Shown piece after piece: positions 33,601 through 41,203 of a stretch of 64,000 nucleotides of DNA (within the stretch, counting starts at the first letter, position 1; each line of letters begins with the position of its first letter). The notes beneath the pieces are model-generated. The model was not told the origin of the DNA and did not search any database. It was given only the letters and a program-made list of their open reading frames with translations. Both the position numbers and the translations under genes were made by a program. Location of the stretch: positions 1-64,000 of the forward strand of contig NZ_CAKJTJ010000010.1 of assembly GCF_917563925.1 (NCBI RefSeq), given 5' to 3'. The stretch is from Sutcliffiella rhizosphaerae (GTDB lineage: Bacteria; Bacillota; Bacilli; Bacillales; Bacillaceae_I).

Positions 33601-35236
33601 TGATGAAGGTGTAGGTATTCGTGGTATTGTTGTTTCTGTAAATGGTAATTTGACTCCACTTGATGCAAAAGCAACAAGTATAACATTACCAGATGCAGAT
33701 ACTAATGATGTTGAAGTTATTGCTGTTGACAGAGTGGGGAACATCGGGTTTGATACTCTGACAATAGGCGATACTACAGAACCTGTACTTTACATGGATT
33801 CTCCTGGTGCATTTGCTGAATACAATACAAATACTATACCTGTTGCTGGATATGCAACTGATAATGTTCGAGTAGACAAAGTGTTAGTAAATGGTAAGGA
33901 AGTTCCATTAACACAAGAAACGGTTAATAATCAAGTTCGATATAAATTTGATACTACGGTCACTTATGAAAAAGATGGATACTATGATGTAATTATTACA
34001 GCTATTGATGGAGCTGGTAATGAATTTGGAATATCAAGAAAAGTATTCATTGATACAACTGCACCAACATTAACAGTTAATGTTCCAAAGTTCGTTGACC
34101 AAGATGTTGAAAAAGTAACAGCAAAAACATTACTTGAAGATAATTTTAATTATCTATCTTTACATGTAAATGATAACCATGAGTTTGAACAGCCATTTAC
34201 AAGCCCAGTAAAAATCATGGAGCCTGCAAGTGTGGAGTATGAAACAACTTTGAATCTTGAACCAGGTATTAACCACTTTGTATTCCGTTTAACGGACCTA
34301 GGTGGCAATACTGTAACGAAAGATGTAACAGTTTACCGTAATGAAGTTGCAGAGCGTGTGGATAGAGTAAGAGGTGCAAATCGTTACGACACAGCTGTTG
34401 AGTTAAGTAAAAAAGGTTGGGAAAAGTCAGATGTTATTGTCATTGCACGTGGTGATAATTATGCAGATGCATTAGCAGGTGTACCGTTAGCTCATAAATA
34501 CGATGCACCATTATTACTAACAAGAACTGCGTCTCTACCTGATGCAACAAAGGCTGAGATAGAAAGATTAGGTGCGAAGAAAGTTTATATCCTTGGTGGT
34601 ACAGCAGCAGTAAGTAAGGATGTAGAAAAGGCACTTAAAGATCAAGGTCTTGAAGTGAAACGTCTATCTGGTTCTACTAGATGGTCAACTGCCGGAGCGA
34701 TAGCAACTGAAGTGGCGCCTAATGGAGCGAACGGAGTAGTTGTTGTAAACGGCAAGAACTTCCCGGATGCATTGTCTGTTGCATCTTATGCAGCTCAAAA
34801 TGGCATGCCGATCCTATTAACAGATCAAAAAGAATTGCCGAAAGAAACAAATGCTGCATTAATTGCTCTAAGCCCGAAAGAGTCAATTGTTGTAGGTGGT
34901 ACAGCAGCAGTTTCTGATCACGTATTAAATTCCCTTCATAATTCTACTAGAATTGGTGGGCAAACTCGTTATGAGACAGCTGTCAATGTAGCAAAACACT
35001 TTGGTTTAGATGCAAACCATTACTATGTAGCAACTGGTAGACAGTTTGCAGATGCATTAGCTGGTGCTGCTCTTGCTGCACATGACCAAACTGGTATTCT
35101 ACTAGTAGGTTCAAATGTATCAAACTCTGTTCAAGATTTCTTGACTACTGAAGATGTAGCTACATTAACAGTAATTGGTGGAGAGAATGCTGTCTCTGCT
35201 CAAGTACTAGATTCCTTAGCAAAAATAGTAAAGTAA
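30683..35236 (+). CDS. Large Vpr-like S8 serine protease with PA domain and three CWB2 modules
   Basis: 1517 residues: signal peptide (about 1-27), I9 propeptide (about 70-165; KVRVIVEMDGEAP), and subtilisin domain with Asp201 (VSVIDSGVDPS), His267 (SEHGMHVSGT), Asn in SAGNSGHIG and Ser581 (GTSMAAPHVAGG). A PA insert lies at about 430-530 (GKVVVMARGELTFHDKTQNA). Fn3-like and Ig-like beta domains follow (about 660-1215), one with a calcium-type loop SPNGDGLNDS. Three CWB2 modules (about 1222-1517) end the protein, with ILL motifs PLLLT, PILLT and GILLV. B. subtilis Vpr is a secreted relative without such an anchor. GTG 30683 follows GGGGGAGG by ten bases. Likely a wall-tethered maturation or degradative protease. 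Confidence 0.9.
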   Translation: MHLRRYFISFVAFLLVFSNLQFAVGAQSVAKTTNGVNFDDVRELFDERQKFEEKAETAKSAFSAQDKVRVIVEMDGEAPIQYATKQNVLYKDLNESTKKSLTDAVKKEQASVKDAISSKGVAMTYKHNFTTAFNGFSGEVAFGDIAKIETVKGVSNVYLANEYNRPELEPDMETSHDYIQSLQVWVDAHFKGEGMVVSVIDSGVDPSHKDFVLSEGTEEYLTKNLVDSLVASEGLKGKFYTEKVPYGYNYYDQNQEIRDVGPAPSEHGMHVSGTVVANGEIKGVAPEAQVLGMKVFSNDPRYPSTWSDIYLAAIDDSIKLGADVLNMSLGSTASFYEVESAEDLAITRAVENGIVSSVSAGNSGHIGRGWDNPLFQNPDIGVVGAPGLNKDTIQVAASGNTAFLYEHSLAIEGTSFSGVGYGIDSWEDLADVELVLLNGLGHPGDYQGVDVEGKVVVMARGELTFHDKTQNAATAGAAGIVVYNHDPNAVFHRDQGGWAIPFMKLSYGDGLAIKEALNDGNKSGSVQGLNQQESPEMGKMTEFTSWGTTPSLELKPEITAPGGNIKSTLNNDRYGVMSGTSMAAPHVAGGAALVQQYLRTDDRFVGLNAEQRTRLAKTLLMNTAASIEDLHGNDFSPRRQGAGMMQLFAAVDTPVYVVEKSSGEGKVELKAFDSQKVSFTLTAKNIADYEVSYKVDTSVLTDSFLKQNNGPTLNALTTGALEGAKVTAPKELTLKAGEAKDFTVTIDFANAKIPGFNADGSAAKMDLVKNIFVEGFVTLSHPHEADLSVPFLGFYGDWSAPSVLDGFKVFGEDKYYEAGFPSDAVDAETYFIDHLEDEAGNLFYGISPNGDGLNDSINFINAYLRNAKEVQYNVLDENGKQLRRILTSNYVRKNFFNSGNGSYYSLSGSRLWNGTVGGKVVADGKYFYEINALVDGTNKWQSKKIPVVVDTTAPEIAITSYNEETGLLKWTASDEGVGIRGIVVSVNGNLTPLDAKATSITLPDADTNDVEVIAVDRVGNIGFDTLTIGDTTEPVLYMDSPGAFAEYNTNTIPVAGYATDNVRVDKVLVNGKEVPLTQETVNNQVRYKFDTTVTYEKDGYYDVIITAIDGAGNEFGISRKVFIDTTAPTLTVNVPKFVDQDVEKVTAKTLLEDNFNYLSLHVNDNHEFEQPFTSPVKIMEPASVEYETTLNLEPGINHFVFRLTDLGGNTVTKDVTVYRNEVAERVDRVRGANRYDTAVELSKKGWEKSDVIVIARGDNYADALAGVPLAHKYDAPLLLTRTASLPDATKAEIERLGAKKVYILGGTAAVSKDVEKALKDQGLEVKRLSGSTRWSTAGAIATEVAPNGANGVVVVNGKNFPDALSVASYAAQNGMPILLTDQKELPKETNAALIALSPKESIVVGGTAAVSDHVLNSLHNSTRIGGQTRYETAVNVAKHFGLDANHYYVATGRQFADALAGAALAAHDQTGILLVGSNVSNSVQDFLTTEDVATLTVIGGENAVSAQVLDSLAKIVK

Positions 35237-35254
35237 AATATTGCTTTAAGTGCT

Positions 35255-35290
35255 AACCGCCATAGAGGATTATCCTCTATGGCGGTTTTT
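35255..35290. terminator. Strong bidirectional terminator
   Basis: AACCGCCATAGAGG (from 35255) pairs perfectly with CCTCTATGGCGGTT over 14 bp, loop ATTAT, then T-run. The remaining 320 bases to the next gene hold only a promoter candidate. Confidence 0.9.
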
Positions 35291-35554
35291 TAATAGAATT
35301 GTAAAATATTTAATTAATAGACAGTTTCTAGGTGCGTATCCGTCCCCCTATGCAATAAATAAAACCTCAAAATGGTAAAATACTACCTTATTGAGAACAA
35401 TACTAGGCTTATAATTGTGCTTAAGTTCGTATGTGAATCTTAGGTATATTCTCCCCTTTTTTAGAGTGAAAAGTTAAGAAAAGCCTTAATACTGCAGTTG
35501 TGAATTTTTGTATATTAAATCTTGTAAAAAATGACACAAAACTGTAATTTTCGA

Positions 35555-35563
35555 TGGTATAAT
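35555..35563 (+). promoter_or_regulatory. Extended -10 promoter of the amidase-CWB2 gene
   Basis: TGGTATAAT joins a TGn extension to a perfect TATAAT, 47 bases before the TTG start. No strong -35 is seen. Confidence 0.45.
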
Positions 35564-35610
35564 ATAACAAGATTCGATAAAATTATCATTATTGGGAGGT
35601 TAAGTGTTAA

Positions 35611-37689
35611 TTGAATTATTTAAAAGTTAGTAGTTTGCTAGTGTTACTTTTTTTTATTGCCCCTATTGTATCCTTCGCAGAAAAGGTAATTGTAATTGAT
35701 CCAGGGCACGGAGGTAAATTTTCTGGTACATGTGGATTCTCAGGAAATCAAACTGGATATTGTGAGAAGCATGCAAACCTTGATGTTGCGATCCGTCTAA
35801 AAGAATTGCTTAAAAACACAGATATTAAGGTTTATATGACCCGTGAAAATAATAGTAAGGATTTTGCTTCAACTTCTCAAGAAGATTTAAGACAACGAAT
35901 GATCGTCGCTAATAACTTTGTAAAAGGTAACAACCAAGATAGTTTGTTTTTATCCATACATCATAATGCTCACCCTAGTTCAACTTTAACTAGAGGATTT
36001 GAAACATACTACTATGATTACAATGCGATGAGTGCTTCAGAAAGACAATATCCTCCCGACCCAATTCAAGTGGGTTTAGCTAAAGAAAGTGGGAAGTTTG
36101 CTCATTTAGTACATAACGAGACATTAAAAAAAATAAATTTGATTAATAGAGGTGTCCGTAATAATCAGGCGTTTTTTGTTATCAGAAATGCACAAATTCC
36201 TGCTACTCTAGTGGAACTTGGCTTCATGACGAATAGAGATGAAGAAAGATTGATTAAAACACCTCAATTTCAGCAAAATGCTGCTCAAGGGCTGGCAACA
36301 GCAGTAATAAATTACTTTAAGGTCTTTGAGGTTTATGACCAAAATAAAAATAAATTGGCAACTTTTGATAAGCGTGACGATGCAATTAATTTTGCTAAGA
36401 AACAATCAAAGTATGTGGAAGTTTGGGATAAAGATAAACAACAGACCATTTTTACAAGTGATAAATATCAAGTTTTTGACAAATTAAATGGTGTATTACG
36501 TGAATTCTTTACACAACAAGATGCGGTCAATTATGCACAAAAAACAAATAATGTACGAGTTGTTCAAGATACAACAGGTTATGTTGTGTGGTCAAATTAT
36601 ATTGACCAAAAATATGAAGTCTATAACCAAAACTCACTGATTGGAAAGTATTTTGATTATGAGCACGCATTAAGTATTGCAAAGAACTATAACCAATCCA
36701 AAATTACTTCACTTGGACAAGCAGAGGTGTTATGGACAAATATCAAAGGGGTTTCCGTAGATCGTAGCATAAAAGTTGAACGCTTATCGGGCACTAATAG
36801 ATATCTAACAGCTATTGAAACGTCCAAGAAAATGTATCCAAATGGCTTTGTAAGTGACAAAGAAGAAAAAACAGTTATTTTGGCTACAGGAGGGACATTT
36901 GCCGATGCTTTATCAGCTGGCCCCCTTGCAACTGCATATGGAAATGCACCGATTCTACTTACAAGATCTTCAGAGCTTAATGTAGAAGTAATTGAAGAAG
37001 TTATTCGACTTGGTGCAGAAAAGGTAGCCATCATTGGAGGGAAAAGTGCTGTGCCATCAAGCGCAGAATCCATTTTCAAAGACCTTGGGGTGGAAACGGA
37101 AAGAATTTCTGGAACAGATCGATATGCGACAAACCGTGCCATTATAGAAAAATTAGGTAATGTAAACGGGCTATTCGTCGCATCGGGTCAAGGGTTTGCT
37201 GATGCACTTGCTTCAGCTCCTATCGCAGCCAATAAAGGCTGGGGAATCCTCCTTACCGAACAGAGTTGGATATCTACAGCTGCACAACCTATTATTGAAG
37301 GTAAAGAAGTAGTTATTGTTGGTGGAAGTGCGGCAGTATCAACAAAGGTAGAAGAAGCATTAAAAAGTGCGTCTAAATTATCTAGAGTATCAGGTTCTGA
37401 CAGATATGAAACACTTGCAAAGCTTCTTTGGAATTACTCTAGTGATTTGCAAGGGGAATCAGTTTTAATTTCTACAGGTAGCAACTTCCCAGATGCTCTA
37501 GTTTCAGCACCCCTTGCAGTGCACAATAATGCACCACTTGTATTGGTAGGTAAGAACCGTAATAGAAATGTTGAATCATTCCTTATGGCCTATACAAATA
37601 GTGTCCGTGTTAATGAATTAGCGGTCATCGGTGGTACTAACGCACTGAACGGTTCACAAATCACAACTATTGAGACGAAATTAAAATAA
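35611..37689 (+). CDS. Secreted N-acetylmuramoyl-L-alanine amidase with three novel repeats and three CWB2 modules
   Basis: 692 residues: signal peptide (1 to about 23), Amidase_3 domain (about 25-235; VIVIDPGHGG with zinc His33, SLFLSIHHNAH, catalytic Glu in TLVELGFMTN), then three about 47-residue repeats (about 237-385) of pattern YxVYDxxN...F...DA...AK...V...W, for example FEVYDQNKNKLATFDKRDDA, KYQVFDKLNGVLREFF and KYEVYNQNSLIGKYFDYEHA. Three CWB2 modules close the protein (SGTNRYLTAIETSKK; ILL motifs PILLT, GILLT, PLVLV). It removes stem peptides from glycan. TTG 35611 follows GGGAGGT by ten bases. Domain order is the reverse of B. subtilis LytC, which carries CWB2 first. Confidence 0.9.
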   Translation: MNYLKVSSLLVLLFFIAPIVSFAEKVIVIDPGHGGKFSGTCGFSGNQTGYCEKHANLDVAIRLKELLKNTDIKVYMTRENNSKDFASTSQEDLRQRMIVANNFVKGNNQDSLFLSIHHNAHPSSTLTRGFETYYYDYNAMSASERQYPPDPIQVGLAKESGKFAHLVHNETLKKINLINRGVRNNQAFFVIRNAQIPATLVELGFMTNRDEERLIKTPQFQQNAAQGLATAVINYFKVFEVYDQNKNKLATFDKRDDAINFAKKQSKYVEVWDKDKQQTIFTSDKYQVFDKLNGVLREFFTQQDAVNYAQKTNNVRVVQDTTGYVVWSNYIDQKYEVYNQNSLIGKYFDYEHALSIAKNYNQSKITSLGQAEVLWTNIKGVSVDRSIKVERLSGTNRYLTAIETSKKMYPNGFVSDKEEKTVILATGGTFADALSAGPLATAYGNAPILLTRSSELNVEVIEEVIRLGAEKVAIIGGKSAVPSSAESIFKDLGVETERISGTDRYATNRAIIEKLGNVNGLFVASGQGFADALASAPIAANKGWGILLTEQSWISTAAQPIIEGKEVVIVGGSAAVSTKVEEALKSASKLSRVSGSDRYETLAKLLWNYSSDLQGESVLISTGSNFPDALVSAPLAVHNNAPLVLVGKNRNRNVESFLMAYTNSVRVNELAVIGGTNALNGSQITTIETKLK

Positions 37690-37708
37690 CTGAAAATAAA
37701 CAAAGAGA

Positions 37709-37744
37709 AGACTCGATAAGGATATTCCTTTATCGAGCTTCTTT
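37709..37744 (+). terminator. Hairpin between amidase and lipoprotein genes
   Basis: CTCGATAAGGA (from 37712) pairs with TCCTTTATCGAG (to 37737) with one bulge, flanked by A- and T-rich stretches. It sits only 15 bases before the next start, so may attenuate rather than fully stop transcription. Confidence 0.6.
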
Positions 37745-37758
37745 GAAAGGTGATTGTG

Positions 37759-38496
37759 TTGCAAAAATTTAAAGTACTCCTTATTACAACATGTTTAGGT
37801 CTAATATTCGCAGGGTGTTCTAAAACAGAAGATAGGGAAGTTGGCGGTCCGAATGGAAACCAATCAGAAAATACTTCAGAAGTGAAAGAGTCTGCCGATA
37901 TGAATGAGGAAGAGCAAAATAATAACGGTCCAACAGAAGAGCCTCCAACAGAGTCAACAGAAGAAACGGGAGTAGAGGAAGAAAAAGAACCCGGTCTGAC
38001 AATTTACCGCCCTGAAGTAGGAACAATAAAGAAATTCACTGATGGTGAAGAAATAGTTCTTACAGAAGAAGTAATTGCAATAAAAGATGAATATGTACAG
38101 TTTTCTCTTACTCTTGGAGCAAATCAAACTATACAAATATATAAATGGACAGCAGATGAATTGACTTTGGTTTATGAAGAAGTAGCAGTTGAAGACTCCT
38201 CAATAAACATACTGGACTCTTTTTCTACCGAAAGTAAACAGGAAATCTTGTTATCTACTATTGATAATCAAGTAACAACTTGGGAATTGGTTGAAAATGG
38301 AGTCGAACTTGAAGTTAACTATGGGAAATTTGAAAATGTATACGTTATTCAAAAAATAACTGATGAAGTTGAGAATGCTGACACGATTTACACCCGTTAC
38401 TATGCTCCTGGTATTGGTCTAATCAAAGAACATGTAGAACTGACTGGGGAATATGGCTACTCCGGCGAAACAGAACTAGCTACTGTTGAAAATTAA
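37759..38496 (+). CDS. Lipoprotein, hypothetical
   Basis: A 245-residue lipoprotein with signal KFKVLLITTCLGLIFAGC (lipobox IFAGC). An acidic, low-complexity spacer rich in Glu, Asn and Thr (about residues 20-80) leads to a beta-rich domain beginning near GLTIYRPEVGTIKKF and ending TRYYAPGIGLIKEHVELTGE. The YAPGIGLIK phrase is typical of beta-barrel lipoproteins that read sugar or lipid ligands, but I cannot assign a family. TTG 37759 is five bases after AAAGGTGA; GTG 37750 and 37756 are too close. The next gene starts 25 bases past the stop, so it is probably co-expressed with the SpoIID/LytB-CWB2 protein. Confidence 0.7.
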   Translation: MQKFKVLLITTCLGLIFAGCSKTEDREVGGPNGNQSENTSEVKESADMNEEEQNNNGPTEEPPTESTEETGVEEEKEPGLTIYRPEVGTIKKFTDGEEIVLTEEVIAIKDEYVQFSLTLGANQTIQIYKWTADELTLVYEEVAVEDSSINILDSFSTESKQEILLSTIDNQVTTWELVENGVELEVNYGKFENVYVIQKITDEVENADTIYTRYYAPGIGLIKEHVELTGEYGYSGETELATVEN

Positions 38497-38521
38497 GATA
38501 TTCCTTAAGGGGGGAAAAAAG

Positions 38522-40819
38522 GTGAAAAAACTTATAATTTCTTTACTGGCGGTGTGTCTAATACTAGTGCCAAGTCTAACCGGTATAGAGGTAAACGCAT
38601 CATCCACTATACCAAATGAGGTTTCAATCAAATTGAAATACCATTTGAAAGAGAGAAAGACAATTCCGATAGACGTTGTTGGAACCTATCAAATTGTAGG
38701 TAACAATTCTGTCAAGCTAACTAATCAAAGCTTCGACGTTAGAGTGAATGGAAGTGCAATAGATTTATATAATGGTAGCACAAAGGTTACAAGTTTTAAT
38801 GGTCAATTTGAAATAAAACCTACAAAGTATGGGAAAGATAATTACGTTCGCCTTAACGGACGTCCTTATTTAGGAAGTATTCGTTTTACTTTAGAGAATG
38901 GTAACTTAGTTCCAATAAATAGGCTCCCGATGGAAGATTATTTGAAGGGAGTACTACCAAGTGAGATATTTCCAAGCTGGCATATTGAGTCCTTAAAAGC
39001 TCAAGCTGTTGCAGCGAGAACATATGCTCTTAAAAGAGTTCATACGGTAATGACAGACGATGTTGGTTCTCAGCGGTATGATGGATATATTTGGTGGGAT
39101 GAGGCTAAATATAAAAATACTAATGAGGCGGTGAACTCAACAAAGGGACAGGTTCTGACATACAATGGAGCCTTGATAGATGCAGTGTTCAGTTCCAATA
39201 ATGGTGGTCACGTTGAAAGTAATAAAGGCGCATGGCCAGGTGGCAGCCAACTACCTTACTTACAAGCGAAAAAGGACAAGTATGACCCGGCATTTGATTG
39301 GAACCTGCAATTTAGAGAGAATCAAATCGACACGAAAAACCTAGATTTAACAAACCCACAGGGATGGTGGAGTGCAACTAGTGAGATCGGAGTTTCTCAA
39401 CCTCTTCCTAACTCTATCGAAACCAAAATACTCAATAACGTTAAAAGCTACTTGAAAAACCAAAATGCATCCTTGAAAGATGCTGAAATTAAAATTGTAG
39501 ACGTAAAGGATGTTGCAGTTTCCAACACTTTGACCCCTGGACAAAGAAGAACGCAAGGTAGTTATACTATAAATTATTTTGTGAAAAATAAAGATGGAAG
39601 TTTTGTAACGGAAACTTTACGAATAAATGGAAAAGACGAAAACAGAATTAAGCTTCATACATTAAAACAAACCAACACACCAATTGCCAATATGCGCTCT
39701 ATTTTCGGCATAAATGATTTTAAGAGCCATTTTGTTACTTCCATTTCTCTGAAAAGTGGTATATATGAAATTAAAGGAAAAGGCTGGGGACACGGCGTTG
39801 GTATGAGTCAATATGGTGCAAAAGCTATGGCAGACCAAGGAGAATCGTATCAAGATATTTTGGGCTTCTATTATGGGGGAACAACTTTTGCCAACTATAT
39901 TGATAGTCATATCAATTCAAGTTTACGAGGCTTAGATCGTTATGAAACTAGTGTTGCTATCGCAAATTACGGTTGGAATTCTGGTTTCCAAACTGTTGTG
40001 ATAGGGCGCGGAGACAACCCGGTTGATGCACTTACAGGAAGTGTATTAGCTAAAAAATACAATGCTCCACTTTTACTAGTAAAAACAAATGAAATCCCGA
40101 CTGCCGTAAAGGATTTGCTGAGTAAGCAAACTATTCACCAAATATTTGTTCTTGGTGGAGAGGCGGCTATTTCCAGTAAAACATATGATCAACTTGAAAA
40201 GTATGCAACTACTGTTAAAAGAATCAATGGCCCAGAAAGATATACGACATCGGTAGAAGTGGCGAAACTAATTGACACTAATAATGAAGTCATAATTACT
40301 TCTGGTAGCTCAACTTCACCAGATGCACTATCTATTGCATCACACGCGGCATTACAGCAGATTCCGATTTTATTTACAAAAACCGATGAGTTGTCTAAGA
40401 ATGTAGAACAATACATTAAAGATAATAATATTAACAAAGTAACCATTATTGGTGGTACTAATGCTGTATCTGAAAATGTAAAGGGAAAATTGCAGAATCT
40501 TGTAAGACAAGAAGTAGTTCGAGTAAGTGGTCCAAACCGTTATGCTACAAGTGTAGCGATTGTGGAAGCATTCGGACTAGATCCACGAAACCTTTTCTTT
40601 GCACGTGGCGAACAATTTATTGATGCACTACCTGGTTCAGTTCTAGCGGCGAATATGCAAGCTCCTCTATTATTAACTAAAAAAGATGAATTGCCTTCTG
40701 AAGTTAGAAACTATTTAAATGGAAAGATTCATTTTATACCATCTATTCATTACCTTGGTGGAACAGGTGCCATTTCACAAAGCACGAGAAACAACATCCA
40801 AAATGAAATCTTACGATAA
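38522..40819 (+). CDS. Secreted SpoIID/LytB-domain protein with three CWB2 modules
   Basis: A 766-residue protein: signal peptide (1 to about 28), a beta-rich N-domain, then the SpoIID/LytB domain (about 120-480) with LPMEDYLKGVLPSEIFPSWH (catalytic-type Glu), KAQAVAARTYALKR, SNNGGHVESNKG and GWGHGVGMSQYGAKAMADQG. Three CWB2 modules follow to the end (RGLDRYETSVAIANYGW, GPERYTTSVEVAK, SGPNRYATSVAIVEAFG; ILL motifs PLLLV, PILFT, PLLLT). SpoIID enzymes are lytic transglycosylases that act on denuded glycan; LytB in B. subtilis stimulates the LytC amidase and carries CWB2. An amidase-CWB2 gene is two genes upstream, so the LytB-LytC partnership is preserved. GTG 38522 follows AAGGGGGGA. Confidence 0.9.
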   Translation: MKKLIISLLAVCLILVPSLTGIEVNASSTIPNEVSIKLKYHLKERKTIPIDVVGTYQIVGNNSVKLTNQSFDVRVNGSAIDLYNGSTKVTSFNGQFEIKPTKYGKDNYVRLNGRPYLGSIRFTLENGNLVPINRLPMEDYLKGVLPSEIFPSWHIESLKAQAVAARTYALKRVHTVMTDDVGSQRYDGYIWWDEAKYKNTNEAVNSTKGQVLTYNGALIDAVFSSNNGGHVESNKGAWPGGSQLPYLQAKKDKYDPAFDWNLQFRENQIDTKNLDLTNPQGWWSATSEIGVSQPLPNSIETKILNNVKSYLKNQNASLKDAEIKIVDVKDVAVSNTLTPGQRRTQGSYTINYFVKNKDGSFVTETLRINGKDENRIKLHTLKQTNTPIANMRSIFGINDFKSHFVTSISLKSGIYEIKGKGWGHGVGMSQYGAKAMADQGESYQDILGFYYGGTTFANYIDSHINSSLRGLDRYETSVAIANYGWNSGFQTVVIGRGDNPVDALTGSVLAKKYNAPLLLVKTNEIPTAVKDLLSKQTIHQIFVLGGEAAISSKTYDQLEKYATTVKRINGPERYTTSVEVAKLIDTNNEVIITSGSSTSPDALSIASHAALQQIPILFTKTDELSKNVEQYIKDNNINKVTIIGGTNAVSENVKGKLQNLVRQEVVRVSGPNRYATSVAIVEAFGLDPRNLFFARGEQFIDALPGSVLAANMQAPLLLTKKDELPSEVRNYLNGKIHFIPSIHYLGGTGAISQSTRNNIQNEILR

Positions 40820-40826
40820 AGTAATG

Positions 40827-40859
40827 AGGCTGTCCTATTTCTCTGGACAGTCTTATTTT
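40827..40859 (+). terminator. Terminator after the SpoIID/LytB gene
   Basis: GGCTGTCC (40828-40835) and GGACAGTC (40845-40852) with a 9-base loop and a T-run. Confidence 0.8.
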
Positions 40860-40907
40860 TACGAAATAAGAAGTATAACTTGTGAGATGTAAAAATTTCT
40901 TTTTTCA

Positions 40908-41185
40908 GTGTCTAGCCAATCGAGTTTGAAAGCCGAGCCCTTAAGAAGGACAATCCCATCTTCTTGAGGGCTTGGCATATGCTTGACAAGACGAATCAAA
41001 GCTTCTGGTGTAGATTTACCATTTCTCCTTATGTTTTCGTTATTTATAGTTTTATGTATAATAAATGAGGGAATGTACTTATTTTTTTCGAGATAGTACA
41101 GAAAAAATCAGTGTCTAGTGCAAGAGTACTTCAAGAAGTCCAATATACTTGCCCAGGGCCGATTGAGGCACTTGCACTTGTCTTA
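40908..41185. repeat. Palindromic repeats upstream of the flippase gene
   Basis: Two hairpin elements. The first pairs GCCGAGCCCTTAAGAAG (from 40932) with CTTCTTGAGGGCTTGGC (to 40986) through mostly perfect pairing. The second begins GTGTCTAGTGCAAG (41111-41124) and ends CTTGCACTTGTC (41171-41182), arms AGTGCAAG/CTTGCACT. Both begin with the phrase CAGTGTCTAG (40918-area and 41109-area), linking them as a family. No gene is expected here; an open frame running from 41111 into the flippase gene is only the repeat read in frame. Confidence 0.55.
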
Positions 41186-41203
41186 TTGTGGAGGACCATA
41201 TTC

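Noticed and set aside
36687-37142. 151-codon minus-strand frame inside the amidase-CWB2 gene
   Set aside because: It is antisense to conserved CWB2 modules and has no recognisable domain or Shine-Dalgarno.
41111-41203. N-terminal extension of the flippase frame
   Set aside because: It translates the hairpin repeat and lacks a Shine-Dalgarno; GTGGAGGA lies just before ATG 41204.
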